Positions 25,942-35,261 of a stretch of DNA of 64,000 nucleotides are shown here, in pieces. Source of the stretch: Alistipes sp. (GTDB lineage: Bacteria > Bacteroidota > Bacteroidia > Bacteroidales > Rikenellaceae); contig JAGATC010000004.1 of assembly GCA_017621455.1 (NCBI GenBank), positions 21,817 through 85,816 of the forward strand, written 5' to 3'. Each line of letters opens with the position of its first letter. Position 1 is the stretch's first letter. The position numbers and the translations under genes are program-made. The notes under the pieces are model-generated. The model saw only the letters and a list, made by a program, of their open reading frames with translations. It searched no databases and was not told where the DNA came from.

Positions 25942-26205
25942 CTATTTAACGTCGTTATTAGCCTCCTTGCGCTTGAAGCGTAGCATGATACCCAAGCCCA
26001 CGACAATAAAGCCGAGAATCACCACAATAGGTGCCAAGGTAATGCGCCTAAATGAGTATATCGACTCATCGAACTCGGTTGCGGTATGCTCTGCGCCACC
26101 AGACATGAGGATAAAGCCCAAAACTATAACCAACGCACCAACACCCATCAGCACGTAGTTCATCTTACCAAATGGCATGGGCATATTTTGCTTATTATCA
26201 GACAT
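25942..26205 (-). CDS. DUF3098 small membrane protein
   Basis: An 87-residue protein with two hydrophobic segments (about 15-35 and 58-78) joined by a short loop containing EFDESIYSFRR, and charged ends. This matches DUF3098, a small family that in Bacteroidetes is placed between ftsX and uppP. No function is established; the conserved position suggests a link with FtsX or the cell envelope. It is separated by 3 bp from ftsX and 5 bp from uppP. Confidence 0.85.
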   Translation of the reverse strand: MSDNKQNMPMPFGKMNYVLMGVGALVIVLGFILMSGGAEHTATEFDESIYSFRRITLAPIVVILGFIVVGLGIMLRFKRKEANNDVK

Positions 26206-26208
26206 ATA

Positions 26209-27099
26209 CTAATACAGATGTATTTTGTTTGACTTCATGTTAACGAACTTGTTCACTGCAATGGCGCTGAAGCTAACGGTGATGATAATACCCACGATTA
26301 ACACCGCTCCGACGATGATGCCTGCCTCACGATAGTCGAGAAGAGCTAAGCCCTCGGGGGTGTAGCTATCTACGCCATAGACAACACCCACAACCAACGC
26401 CGCAGCGATGATGCCAGCAACAATACCCTGCTTCAGAGCACTCGCCAACAGCGGACGCATGATATACCACTTCGTAGCACCCACGAGCTTCATGGTGTTA
26501 ATAAGGTAACGCTTCGAGTATATCGCCAGACGTATGGTGTTGTTTAGCAGCAATATAGATATTACAAGCAACACCGCAAAAAATAGCAACAATCCAATTG
26601 AGACGTTGGAGATGGTCTCGTGCATATTCTCGACAACCTCCACGGGAGGTACTGAGATATACTCCACGCCCTCAACTGCCTCAATCTCGGCGCAGAACTT
26701 ATCCACCGATGCCCTATCGGCATACCTCTCCGAGATGGTCACCTCGTAGCTATTTCTGAGGGGGTTCTCGCCAAGCAGCAGGTCGAGGTCTACCTCAAAC
26801 TGCTCGCGGAACGACTCGTCCTCAAACTTTTCATCCTTAGACATGAATGCTACCTCGGTGCTCATGCCCGTAGCCTCTATGGCCTCGACAATATGTGCCT
26901 CAGCCTCGGGGCTAAGCTCATCGGTAATCTCCACCGACACTACGACACCTGTCTGCAGGTCACGCGCTGCCGAGAGCGCCGAGAGGGTGACGTAGCTTAC
27001 AACACCCAGCATAAAGAGTACCAATGCTATGCTCACCGTCGAGATAACATACGAGCGACGCACCTTGCGGCTCAATCTTTTATCCTTTCCTCCTGACAT
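26209..27099 (-). CDS. ftsX: Cell-division ABC-type permease FtsX
   Basis: FtsX with the ATPase FtsE controls peptidoglycan hydrolases at the septum. The 296-residue protein has the expected topology: a membrane segment at about 22-42, a periplasmic domain (about 43-170), and three C-terminal membrane segments including ILLLNNTIRLAIYSKR and a MKLVGATKWYIMRP loop, the FtsX-family signature. ftsE is not in this window. The protein is first after yfhO with only a 2-bp gap, inside the operon that continues to uppP. Confidence 0.92.
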   Translation of the reverse strand: MSGGKDKRLSRKVRRSYVISTVSIALVLFMLGVVSYVTLSALSAARDLQTGVVVSVEITDELSPEAEAHIVEAIEATGMSTEVAFMSKDEKFEDESFREQFEVDLDLLLGENPLRNSYEVTISERYADRASVDKFCAEIEAVEGVEYISVPPVEVVENMHETISNVSIGLLLFFAVLLVISILLLNNTIRLAIYSKRYLINTMKLVGATKWYIMRPLLASALKQGIVAGIIAAALVVGVVYGVDSYTPEGLALLDYREAGIIVGAVLIVGIIITVSFSAIAVNKFVNMKSNKIHLY

Positions 27100-27101
27100 A
27101 C

Positions 27102-29702
27102 CTATTCTATCTTTTTCTGTTCTCTTCTACGATTTATATACCAGCGAATGGCGGGCACGGCGGCGAGTGCTACGACCCAGAGCAATATCAACCACGATGC
27201 TATGCCCGTAATTGTGGTCGCCATACCCCAATTGGGCGCTCTAAACCTCCACTCCACGGTGTGCTTGCCCTCGGGCAACACCATACCGCGCAGGATATAG
27301 TCCACGGCGAAGTAGTCCGCCTCCTTGCCATCGACATATGCCGTCCACCCCTCGGGGTAGTATATCTCGGAGAATACGCACAACGACTCCTCGGGTGCCT
27401 CATACTCATACTTCAAGTAGTTGGGGGCATACTTGACAAGCTCTATCTCTGCAAAATCGTAGCCACTATATTCGGCACTTAAGCCCTCGACATCGCCGCG
27501 CTCTACGATAGCTGTCTCCCATAGGTCGTTGTGCTCCAACTCATCCAATGCCTCGGCGGGTGTATCCACCATCTTCACATCACCCACAAACCACGCAGCA
27601 CCAAATGGATCATACTGTTTTGCCTGACCCTTAACGATTACATAGCGCGTGTTAAGCATATTCAATACGTTGGGATTCACTGGGTAGATGTAGCGGTTGA
27701 GCACATCATTATAGCGGTTGAGCTTTGCACCGTGGTAGCCATCCACCGAGCGGCAGAAGTTTGAGGCGTAGGATGAGCCCTGATGATCAATGTCAAATAC
27801 ACGAAAACCCAATGTCTTATCCTTAAGAATCTCTCTATATGCCGCTGTTGGCGTCACGTCTGTAGGTGCCTCGTTGTGCCACTTCTCGTCGTTCATATAG
27901 CGCTTGTCTACGCCCACCATATCGCATACGACAATCACGCCGACAACAGCGACCATAGCCCACACAACCACCTTGCGACGAGCCTCAAGGCGCTTGCCAA
28001 GCACTACTCCCGCTACAACCGCAGCCGCCGTGAGCGCGATATAGAGTATCGAGCGCCAAGCGTCTGATGTAAATGCCTCGCTGCGCACCTCAATCATAAG
28101 CAGGCGTAGCTGCTCGGCAAAGTATGAGCTACCCAGGCTCTCCTGCAACGACGCAACACCATAGTCGGCATTGGCAATCATCACAATGTAGAGCAGTGCA
28201 ATGACCGCAAAGCTTACACCCATAGCGACATACTTACGCATAGCCGAGACCTCATTCGAGGCGAGCTGCCACAATGCCAACACTGCAAATAGCGGCACGC
28301 TCCACTCCACAACAACCAGTGCCATAGAGACCGTACGGAAGTTATCGTAGCCAGGTAGGATGTCGTACATAAGCTCGTAGAAGCCCATCAGGTTGCTACC
28401 CCACGCCAACAGAATGGCAAAGAGCGTCGTAGCAAGCAGCCACCAGCGGTAGCGTCCCGGCGCAAGGATGACGCCCACGATGGCGAGGAAGATTATCGCT
28501 GCACCGAGATATGTTGGGCCCGCGGTATAGGGCTGCGCGCCCCAGTAGTTCGAGACGCTGGCGTAGACCTCATTCACCTTATGAGCATACACCCACTGCA
28601 CATCCTCAAATATGGTGGGGTCGTTATTCATGTAGTAGACGATGTCGTCGCGGGTAAGCGACGGATCCCACTCCTGATACATAGCCGTAAACTCGTCGAT
28701 GGTCTCCTCAAAGAGAGCATCCTGCGAAGCATCACTCGCCAAGAAAGTATCAACACGCTCATCGAAATCTGCCGACCCCGAGCCCATATAGTTGGGAACG
28801 AGCATATTAAGGCTCTCGGCCTTGCCATAACTCCACATGGTGTTATAGGCAATCTTCTCCTTGCGAGCCTTCTCAGCATCTACCACCTCAGATGTCGCTC
28901 GTGCTGTTGAGTCGCTATGCTGCATCGTGTACCACAACGGTGCGAAGTTAGAGCCCGCGGCAAGCACCGCAGCAGCCAACAGAAGGAGTGAACGATATAC
29001 AAACTTTTTGAAGCACTTTTCGAGAAGCAAGTATACAAACTCGCTAATCCACAGTGCGATACATGCAAAGATAAAGTAGTAGCTTATCTGCGGGTGGTTT
29101 GCACCGAGCTCCAACGAGCCAAAGAGGGCAGCCAGAGCTGCACCCACCCACATATTGTGTCGCAGCGTATACCACACAGCACCCACTAACGGTGGAGCGT
29201 AGACCAGTGCCCACATCTTGGTGATATGTCCCGCGTCGATGATTAGGAAGAAGTAGGTCGACAGACCATACGCCAAGCCCGCAATGATGCCAATCCAGGG
29301 GTTTACACCCATCAGCACCACGGCAACCATCATAAAGAGCATGGCGAAGAATATCATATTCATGGGGTCGTCGATAACCTTGACCACGCTACCCACCGTC
29401 TGCTTGACATCCTGCGTGGGATACTCCATGTCGATAAGATAGGCGGGCATTCCCGAGAACATGCCTCCCGTCCACTGTGGGTCCTCGCCCGTAGCCTCAC
29501 GGTGCTTGTGTATATCGGCCGACATGCCCGAATACTGAGCAATATCACCCTGCCCCAACGACTTATCGTCGAACTGCGGAGCGAAGAAGATATAGCTTAC
29601 AAACCAAAAGATTATGACTGCCGCCACCCATGGCAGCGACTTATAGAGCCACCACGCCAGACTATAGGGTTTTATATCGTCGCCAAAAATTTTTGCACTC
29701 AT
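27102..29702 (-). CDS. YfhO-family polytopic membrane protein
   Basis: An 866-residue membrane protein with about a dozen hydrophobic segments, including GVNPWIGIIAGLAYGLS and VVGVILAPGRYRWWLL. Its C-terminal domain is extracytoplasmic and contains a WTAYVDGKEADYF-type loop followed by a last membrane helix. This is the YfhO/GT-C-like layout; some Gram-positive members glycosylate lipoteichoic acid, but the role in Bacteroidales is unknown. An ATG at 29789 would add 29 residues; the start at 29702 is chosen because it follows the promoter at 29739-29746. First gene of the ftsX-uppP-truB-queA operon, which suggests an envelope role. Confidence 0.82.
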   Translation of the reverse strand: MSAKIFGDDIKPYSLAWWLYKSLPWVAAVIIFWFVSYIFFAPQFDDKSLGQGDIAQYSGMSADIHKHREATGEDPQWTGGMFSGMPAYLIDMEYPTQDVKQTVGSVVKVIDDPMNMIFFAMLFMMVAVVLMGVNPWIGIIAGLAYGLSTYFFLIIDAGHITKMWALVYAPPLVGAVWYTLRHNMWVGAALAALFGSLELGANHPQISYYFIFACIALWISEFVYLLLEKCFKKFVYRSLLLLAAAVLAAGSNFAPLWYTMQHSDSTARATSEVVDAEKARKEKIAYNTMWSYGKAESLNMLVPNYMGSGSADFDERVDTFLASDASQDALFEETIDEFTAMYQEWDPSLTRDDIVYYMNNDPTIFEDVQWVYAHKVNEVYASVSNYWGAQPYTAGPTYLGAAIIFLAIVGVILAPGRYRWWLLATTLFAILLAWGSNLMGFYELMYDILPGYDNFRTVSMALVVVEWSVPLFAVLALWQLASNEVSAMRKYVAMGVSFAVIALLYIVMIANADYGVASLQESLGSSYFAEQLRLLMIEVRSEAFTSDAWRSILYIALTAAAVVAGVVLGKRLEARRKVVVWAMVAVVGVIVVCDMVGVDKRYMNDEKWHNEAPTDVTPTAAYREILKDKTLGFRVFDIDHQGSSYASNFCRSVDGYHGAKLNRYNDVLNRYIYPVNPNVLNMLNTRYVIVKGQAKQYDPFGAAWFVGDVKMVDTPAEALDELEHNDLWETAIVERGDVEGLSAEYSGYDFAEIELVKYAPNYLKYEYEAPEESLCVFSEIYYPEGWTAYVDGKEADYFAVDYILRGMVLPEGKHTVEWRFRAPNWGMATTITGIASWLILLWVVALAAVPAIRWYINRRREQKKIE

Positions 29703-29738
29703 TGTCTTATACTTATACTTAAGTAGAGATAAATCGCC

Positions 29739-29746
29739 CAAAGTTA
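29739..29746 (-). promoter_or_regulatory. -7 element TAACTTTG for the yfhO-ftsX-uppP-truB-queA operon
   Basis: TAACTTTG on the minus strand matches TAnnTTTG, with a leader of about 30 nt to the yfhO ATG at 29702. Confidence 0.65.
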
Positions 29747-29789
29747 CGAAAAAAGTTGTGTTTTTCAATCTTTTCTTATAAAAAATCAC

Positions 29790-29797
29790 TATCTTTG
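29790..29797 (+). promoter_or_regulatory. -7 element TATCTTTG for polyprenyl synthase
   Basis: Perfect TAnnTTTG match 27 nt before the ATG at 29825. It is divergent from the yfhO promoter with about 43 bp between the -7 elements. Confidence 0.65.
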
Positions 29798-29824
29798 CCT
29801 AATACTTTGACTATATCAATCAAC

Positions 29825-30826
29825 ATGATTACGATAGAAGCCATACGTCAACCCATCAGTGCAGACCTCAAGGCCTTCGACGAGTTTGTAAATGAGAACT
29901 TCTCTGCCGAAGGAGAGCTTCTGCAGGAGATGCTCACCTACGCACTCTCATCGCGAGGTAAGGGCGTGCGCCCCATCCTCACCATGCTCTCAGCACTGAC
30001 ACTCAAACCCGACAGCCCAAACCCCGACGAGCGTCACTGCTCGAAGCGCACCTACCTCGCAGCGCTCCTTATCGAGATGATACACACCGCCTCGCTTATC
30101 CACGACGATGTTCTCGACTCGGCAGATGAGCGCCGCGGCCGACCCTCGATAAATGCCAAGTGGCAGAGCGACATGGCCGTCATCCTCGGCGACTACATCC
30201 TGGCCCGCACAATGGCTATAGGCATGACCTCGGCACAATACGACCTGATGTCGTACATAGGCTCTGCAATGGCCACACTATGCGAGGGCGAAGTGCTTCA
30301 GACTCAGCATGCTAACCTGTTTGACACAACCCGCGAGGACTACTTCGAGATTATCTATCGCAAGACGGCGAGCCTGCTTGGCGTAAGCTCCGCATTGGGA
30401 GCTTTGTCGGTGGGTGCTTCACGCGAAGATATAGACCGCATGCGCAAGTTTGGCGAGGCTTTAGGTATGGCATTCCAGATTCAAGACGACATCCTCGACT
30501 ACAACCGCCAGAACAATACGGGTAAGCCCACGAATAACGACCTCCGCGAGCACAAGATAACGCTCCCAATGATTGAGGTGATGGAGCGCAAAAATGAGGC
30601 CGAACGTGGCGCGATGATTGAGCTACTGAAGCGCTGCCACATCGATGAGAATGCCCTCGATGAGCTCCATGCTATGGTCGTAGAGGGTGGCGGCTTGGAG
30701 TATGCCACAGAGACTATGCAGGCATACCTCGCACGTGCCATGCACCTACTGGCTAAGTATGAGGAGACGCCCTATCGCCAGGCGTTGTTGGATATGTGTC
30801 GTTTTGTTGCCGAGCGCGATAAATAG
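29825..30826 (+). CDS. Trans-polyprenyl diphosphate synthase (IspB/octaprenyl type)
   Basis: Condenses isopentenyl diphosphate units onto an allylic diphosphate to make a long all-trans prenyl chain, probably the side chain of menaquinone. In the 333-residue enzyme the first aspartate-rich motif is DDVLD (94-98) and the second is in FQIQDDILDY, with the RGKGVRP motif at 44-50. Small residues upstream of the first motif suggest a long product, but chain length cannot be read reliably. The ATG at 29825 follows the promoter; an upstream in-frame ATG at 29756 would precede it. The MFS transporter follows after 30 bp. Confidence 0.92.
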   Translation: MITIEAIRQPISADLKAFDEFVNENFSAEGELLQEMLTYALSSRGKGVRPILTMLSALTLKPDSPNPDERHCSKRTYLAALLIEMIHTASLIHDDVLDSADERRGRPSINAKWQSDMAVILGDYILARTMAIGMTSAQYDLMSYIGSAMATLCEGEVLQTQHANLFDTTREDYFEIIYRKTASLLGVSSALGALSVGASREDIDRMRKFGEALGMAFQIQDDILDYNRQNNTGKPTNNDLREHKITLPMIEVMERKNEAERGAMIELLKRCHIDENALDELHAMVVEGGGLEYATETMQAYLARAMHLLAKYEETPYRQALLDMCRFVAERDK

Positions 30827-30856
30827 CTGAAAATCAAAAACTAAATCTATAATATT

Positions 30857-32146
30857 ATGAGTACAAAGAAAAACAGTAACGTGTTGGCCATCATCGTGAT
30901 GATTCTACTCTTCGGAATGATCTCGTTTGTAACCAACTTGGCTTCGCCCATGGGTGATGTCCTCAAGCACCAGTTCGACGTAGCTAACTGGATGGGTACC
31001 CTTGGTGTATTTGCCAACTTTATTGCCTACGCTTGTATGGGTATACCCGCGGGTAACCTCCTCCAGAAGCGTGGCTACAAATTTACAGCCTTGGCTGCCG
31101 TAGCTGTAGGTTTCACAGGCGTTGGCGTGCAGACTATCGCAGGTCTGTTGGAGGGCAATGTAGCATTTGGTGTATATCTGCTTGGTGCCTTTATCGCAGG
31201 TTTCTCAATGTGTATGCTTAACATTGTGGTTAACCCCATGCTTAACAAGCTTGCAGGTGGTGGTAACCGTGGTAACCAGCTTCTTCAGGTTGGTGGCTCT
31301 TTTAACTCATTCATGGGTACTGCCGTAATCTTCCTTTCGGGTATCTTTGTACCGGATGTTTTAAAGGCTAAGATTAGCCAGGTGTTCCCATTGATGTACA
31401 TTGCATTGGCAATCTTCGCATTGGCATTTGTGGTTATCCTCTTGACTAATATTCCTGAGAATGAGAATCTTGGTGAGGTTAAGCGCGACAATTCGAAGAT
31501 TGGTCCTATGTCGTTCCGCCACTTCGTATTGGGCGCTGTTGCCATCTTCATCTATGTAGGTGTTGAGGTTGGTATACCTAATGTACTACAGAAGTGGTTG
31601 CAGAATGGTGGTCTTGATGTAGAGACTGGTGCTGAGGGTATTGCTGCAACGGTGGCTGCTACCTACTGGTTGCTTATGTTCTTTGGTCGTCTGTTGGGCG
31701 CTGCTCTCGGTGCTAAGGTATCAGCTAAGGCGATGCTTTCGGCTGTATCTATCTTAGGTCTTGTTTTGGTTCTTGGTGCAATCTTCCTCGACCCATCCAT
31801 TACTGTTAATCTCCCTGTATTCAAGGGTACTGCAGGCTTCGGTATGGCTCTTGTGCCTATCAATGCAGCATTGTTGGTATTGTGTGGCTTGTGCACATCG
31901 GTTATGTGGGGCGGTATCTTTAACCTCGCTGTTGAGGGCTTGGGTCGCTATACCGAGCGCGCTTCGGGTATCTTTATGGCACTCGTTTGCGGTGGAGGTA
32001 TCCTCCCATTGTTGCAGAACGGTATCGTTGACTGGACAGGCAACTACCTTGTAAGCTACTGGGTAATCGTTGCAGGTCTCGCTTACTTGCTCTTCTATGC
32101 GCTGGTAGGCTCGAAGAACGTGAACAAGGATATCAAGACCGAGTAA
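30857..32146 (+). CDS. MFS sugar transporter (fucose permease/FHS family)
   Basis: A 429-residue transporter with 12 hydrophobic segments of the MFS fold. The opening ASPMGDVLKHQFDVANW resembles the fucose/glucose/galactose-H+ symporter (FHS) branch. NIVVNPMLNKL and GGGNRGNQLLQVGGSFNSF are typical of these Bacteroidales permeases. The sugar is unknown, but the GH5 mannanase-like gene opposite suggests mannose or a mannose-derived sugar (inference). Its codon use differs from the neighbours: far more T-ending Gly, Val and Leu codons, a pattern of high expression. It follows the polyprenyl synthase by 30 bp and ends at a terminator at 32171. Confidence 0.85.
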   Translation: MSTKKNSNVLAIIVMILLFGMISFVTNLASPMGDVLKHQFDVANWMGTLGVFANFIAYACMGIPAGNLLQKRGYKFTALAAVAVGFTGVGVQTIAGLLEGNVAFGVYLLGAFIAGFSMCMLNIVVNPMLNKLAGGGNRGNQLLQVGGSFNSFMGTAVIFLSGIFVPDVLKAKISQVFPLMYIALAIFALAFVVILLTNIPENENLGEVKRDNSKIGPMSFRHFVLGAVAIFIYVGVEVGIPNVLQKWLQNGGLDVETGAEGIAATVAATYWLLMFFGRLLGAALGAKVSAKAMLSAVSILGLVLVLGAIFLDPSITVNLPVFKGTAGFGMALVPINAALLVLCGLCTSVMWGGIFNLAVEGLGRYTERASGIFMALVCGGGILPLLQNGIVDWTGNYLVSYWVIVAGLAYLLFYALVGSKNVNKDIKTE

Positions 32147-32170
32147 CACTGTTACTATCATAAAACGAAT

Positions 32171-32204
32171 ATGGGGTTGACCGAAGTCAACCCCATACTT
32201 TTTA
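32171..32204 (+). terminator. Intrinsic terminator after the MFS gene
   Basis: A perfect 11-bp stem (ATGGGGTTGAC at 32171-32181 with GTCAACCCCAT at 32186-32196), a CGAA tetraloop and a following T-rich stretch. Confidence 0.8.
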
Positions 32205-32218
32205 TATGGTTATTTTGC

Positions 32219-32479
32219 TTAGTTGGACTTGTTCTTCTCGAGCCACTCCAAGCGACGCTGGTCGGGCAGGTGCTTAATAGAAAACTCCTCGAACGTCGCC
32301 TTAAAGCCATAGTGCGAGATACGCCAGTAGTCGCTCTGAGGCGTGACGTCCATTGTAAGCGTATTGCCCTCTATCACCCAACTATCAGGCTCATTAAACT
32401 ACTGCATTCTGTCGAGACTCTGTGCCGAGAGGGTGGTGGCACAGAAGATGAATGCAAAGGCACATATTACTCTTTTTAT
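32219..32479 (-). pseudogene. Decayed DUF1349-family exported protein
   Basis: An 87-codon minus-strand frame that looks like a remnant. Where the start should be is ATA, followed by a perfect signal-peptide-like stretch (KRVICAFAFIFCATTLSAQ). Codon 27 is TAG where relatives have Trp (MQ-W-FNEP). Beyond it the reading is clearly DUF1349: DSWVIEGNTLTMDVTPQSDYWRISHYGF. It then jumps straight to the C-terminal signature FSIKHLPDQRRLEWL, so about 130 middle residues are missing with the frame kept. DUF1349 proteins are small beta-sandwich proteins of ~220 residues, often near carbohydrate-active enzymes. It lies 58 bp downstream of the GH5 gene on the same strand and may once have been in its operon. 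Confidence 0.75.
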
Positions 32480-32537
32480 ATCAACAAATAGGGGGAATTT
32501 ATCTTATATATTACCATTGCCGACTACATGTTGCCGA

Positions 32538-33872
32538 CTATAAGTTGCCGAGCTTTTTGTTGGTCTCGCGGATGATGGTGAGGGTAGACTCATCCTCTAC
32601 GAATATCGAGTTCAGGCCCTGCTGCTCCTGTGCGGGGTCACCCGTATAGTCATCTCCCTTAGCCCAGTACTCATGATCCTCGACATGGGTTACGGCATAA
32701 CCACCCCAACTCCAGAAGTTACAGCCGGCAAATACGTCGTTCTGCTCACGCGCCTTGACAATAAGGTCGAATACGAACGCGTAGTACATATCGCGGCAAA
32801 CGACGGGGCTACCCTTGTGGAAATCGAGGTTGTCGCGAGGCATGCCAAACTCCTCAACTACAACAGGTTTGCCTATCTTGCGACCAAGCTCGAGGTGCAT
32901 GTTGATATACTCTTCGGTATTCTCGCACGACTGCTGCAAATCCTCGCGCATGTGGTCGCCGCGGAGCCACCTCCAGTTGTAGGGCCATACGTGGCAGTTG
33001 ACGTACGAAATCTCGTCGATAGCGTGAATACGCTCGCATAAGTCCATATCCCACTCACAGCCATAGTAACCCTCCGAGCCTGTCGAGATCATATGGTTGG
33101 GGTCGAGCGAACGGATGAGCTTCGCACTCTCCTCTATCCACTCAGCAAAAGCCTCCTTATTATCAACCTCCTTAGAGCTAAAGGCACGAGGCTCATTTGA
33201 TATCTGCCATGAGAAGATGGCAGGGTCGTCTATATACTTTACACCCGTATAGCGGTTCGTACGCGACACGATGTAGCGTACGTGGTCGTAGAAGATCTCC
33301 TTAGCACGCTCGTTGCGCACAAACTCTCCAGCAAAAGTGTTGTACGAGAACCAGCCATCGACTCTCGGCACAAGCACAGGCTCGTTGTTTGCCCATGCCA
33401 CATACTGCGTATATCCACCGCTCCACTCCCAGGCGTTGTTGAAGTATAGCACAGCGGTCATGTCGCGCTTACCCAACTCCATCATCAAAAAGTCCAAGCC
33501 AGCCAACACATCATCGTTGTAAACACCAGGCTCGGGTTGAAGGTTTGGCTCAATCTTTCCGAGTAGTCCATTCTCACCCTCGCCACCTACCAAGATGCGC
33601 AGATTATCAATGCCTTGGCTCTTCATAAAGTCGAGCTCCTTGCACAAGCGCTCACGATTTCCGCCCTCGCCTTCTGAACCAAGAATTGCTCCATACCAGA
33701 AGTTGGTACCCACGAAGTAGTAGGGCTCACCATCGCGCATAAACTGACCATCCTCAACCGTGATAAAACTTGCCTTCTCATCGACCTTATCGTTAGGTTG
33801 CGAAGCACAACCTACGGCCAAAATCGCCACCGCCATCAGGGCAGCAAAACAGACCTGCTGAAATCTCTTCAT
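32538..33872 (-). CDS. GH5 endo-beta-mannanase-like lipoprotein
   Basis: A 444-residue lipoprotein (lipobox VGC, Cys22) with a complete GH5 retaining-glycosidase domain. The acid/base Glu227 is in SNEPRA and the nucleophile Glu341 in VVVEEFGMP; the WPYNW motif (296-300) lies near the active site. The overall pattern (GTNFWYGAILGSE, VLYFNNAWEWSGGY) matches the mannanase subfamily (GH5_7), so the likely substrate is beta-mannan or a mannan-like glycan, at the outer surface. The ATG at 33872 is chosen because it begins the signal peptide; the one at 33905 lacks it. A promoter lies at 33927-33934. No SusC/SusD pair is adjacent, so this is not a complete polysaccharide utilisation locus. Confidence 0.85.
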   Translation of the reverse strand: MKRFQQVCFAALMAVAILAVGCASQPNDKVDEKASFITVEDGQFMRDGEPYYFVGTNFWYGAILGSEGEGGNRERLCKELDFMKSQGIDNLRILVGGEGENGLLGKIEPNLQPEPGVYNDDVLAGLDFLMMELGKRDMTAVLYFNNAWEWSGGYTQYVAWANNEPVLVPRVDGWFSYNTFAGEFVRNERAKEIFYDHVRYIVSRTNRYTGVKYIDDPAIFSWQISNEPRAFSSKEVDNKEAFAEWIEESAKLIRSLDPNHMISTGSEGYYGCEWDMDLCERIHAIDEISYVNCHVWPYNWRWLRGDHMREDLQQSCENTEEYINMHLELGRKIGKPVVVEEFGMPRDNLDFHKGSPVVCRDMYYAFVFDLIVKAREQNDVFAGCNFWSWGGYAVTHVEDHEYWAKGDDYTGDPAQEQQGLNSIFVEDESTLTIIRETNKKLGNL

Positions 33873-33926
33873 CGTATAAAAATTTTCGGTTTTATGTAAT
33901 TTCAAATTGACTTCGATAATTTTTTA

Positions 33927-33934
33927 CAAACATA
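33927..33934 (-). promoter_or_regulatory. -7 element TATGTTTG for the GH5 gene
   Basis: TATGTTTG on the minus strand matches TAnnTTTG, with a leader of about 48 nt to the ATG at 33872. Confidence 0.55.
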
Positions 33935-33991
33935 CACAAAATTTTTGAAAAATTCTCGCTTTTTACATTTGTAAAATTAGTTGATGTTATG

Positions 33992-33999
33992 TATTTTTG
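33992..33999 (+). promoter_or_regulatory. -7 element TATTTTTG for the murG cluster
   Basis: TATTTTTG matches TAnnTTTG. It predicts a leader of about 110 nt before murG; the leader has no obvious terminator or riboswitch-like hairpin. Confidence 0.6.
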
Positions 34000-34115
34000 T
34001 AGGGAGAAATTGCGTCATTGTTCTCCTCATGCCCGCATGACGAATGCAACGTATTGATTATTAAATACATACATCGCAATACTGGCGCAAATTACAATAT
34101 CGCAACAGAACAAGA

Positions 34116-35231
34116 ATGAAACGAATAATACTATCCGGCGGAGGAACCGGCGGACATATATATCCGGCAGTTGCCGTAGCTGAGGCATTGAAGCGCAAAT
34201 ATGGCGAGGATGTAGAGCTACTTTTTGTTGGTGCCGAAGGCAAAATGGAGATGGAGAAGGTGCCCGCCTTGGGCTACCGTATAGAGGGTCTTCCCGTGGC
34301 GGGACTACAGCGCAAATTTTCGTTTGCCAACTTTGCACTACCCTTCAAGGTGGCAGCAAGCGTACGCCGCGCTAAGAAGATAATCCGCGACTTCGATGCA
34401 GACATCGTCGTGGGCTTCGGAGGCTATGCCTCGGCGCCAGTACTCTGGGCAGCACAGCATCTCGGCATCCCCACCATCATCCAGGAGCAGAACTCCTATG
34501 CAGGCCTCACCAACAAGCTGCTCTCGAAGCGTGCCAAGCGCATATGCGTGTCGTACGACAAGATGGAGCGCTTCTTCCCTGCCGAGCGCATAGTGATGAC
34601 GGGCAATCCGCTACGTGGTCGCTTCTCGGCAGAGGGTGGCAACCGCAGCGAGGCTCTCGCCTACTATGGCTTCAACGACACCATGCCCGTGGTATTGGTC
34701 GTAGGTGGCTCACTCGGCACACGCACCCTAAACGAGATGATGAAGGCGTGGATACTCACCCTCAACGGTGAGGCTCCCGTACAGGTGATATGGCAGACAG
34801 GCAAGTTCTACGAGCGCGAGATGCAGGAGTTCCTTGCGGCACACCCCACCAAAAACATCTGGCAGGGGGCCTTTATCGACCGCATGGACTACGCCTATGC
34901 TGCAGCCAACGTGGTGCTCTCGCGCAGTGGCGCCTGCACCGTATCGGAGCTATGCCTTGTGGCTAAGCCCACAATATTTGTCCCCTCGCCCAACGTCTCG
35001 GAGGATCACCAGACAAAGAACGCCATGGCACTCGTAGAGAAGGGTGCGGCAGAGATTGTGCGTGACAGCGAGGCCGTGGAGCGTGGCATGCGCGAGGCCG
35101 TGGCACTCGCCAATGATGAGGAGCGCTTAGCGAGACTTGCGGCAAACATCGCAAAGCTCGCCATAGCCGACTCTGCCGACCGTGTGGTAAGTGAGATAGC
35201 TGCCGAGATAGCTAAAACGACGAAGGGCTAA
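34116..35231 (+). CDS. murG: MurG, lipid II synthase
   Basis: Adds GlcNAc from UDP-GlcNAc to lipid I on the inner face of the membrane, making lipid II. The 371-residue enzyme has the GGGTGGHIYPA loop (8-18) near the N-terminus and a second Gly-rich loop VLVVGGSLGTRTLNEM. The C-terminal SRSGACTVSELCLVAKPTIFVPSP and EDHQTKNA hold the nucleotide-binding Ser and Gln/Asn residues. It starts the division block murG-murC-ftsQ-ftsA-ftsZ. The upstream part of the usual cluster (mraZ to ftsW) is not adjacent; a GH5 gene lies there instead. Confidence 0.97.
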   Translation: MKRIILSGGGTGGHIYPAVAVAEALKRKYGEDVELLFVGAEGKMEMEKVPALGYRIEGLPVAGLQRKFSFANFALPFKVAASVRRAKKIIRDFDADIVVGFGGYASAPVLWAAQHLGIPTIIQEQNSYAGLTNKLLSKRAKRICVSYDKMERFFPAERIVMTGNPLRGRFSAEGGNRSEALAYYGFNDTMPVVLVVGGSLGTRTLNEMMKAWILTLNGEAPVQVIWQTGKFYEREMQEFLAAHPTKNIWQGAFIDRMDYAYAAANVVLSRSGACTVSELCLVAKPTIFVPSPNVSEDHQTKNAMALVEKGAAEIVRDSEAVERGMREAVALANDEERLARLAANIAKLAIADSADRVVSEIAAEIAKTTKG

Positions 35232-35261
35232 AACGACAAAGCACTAAAACGGCAAGGTAGT

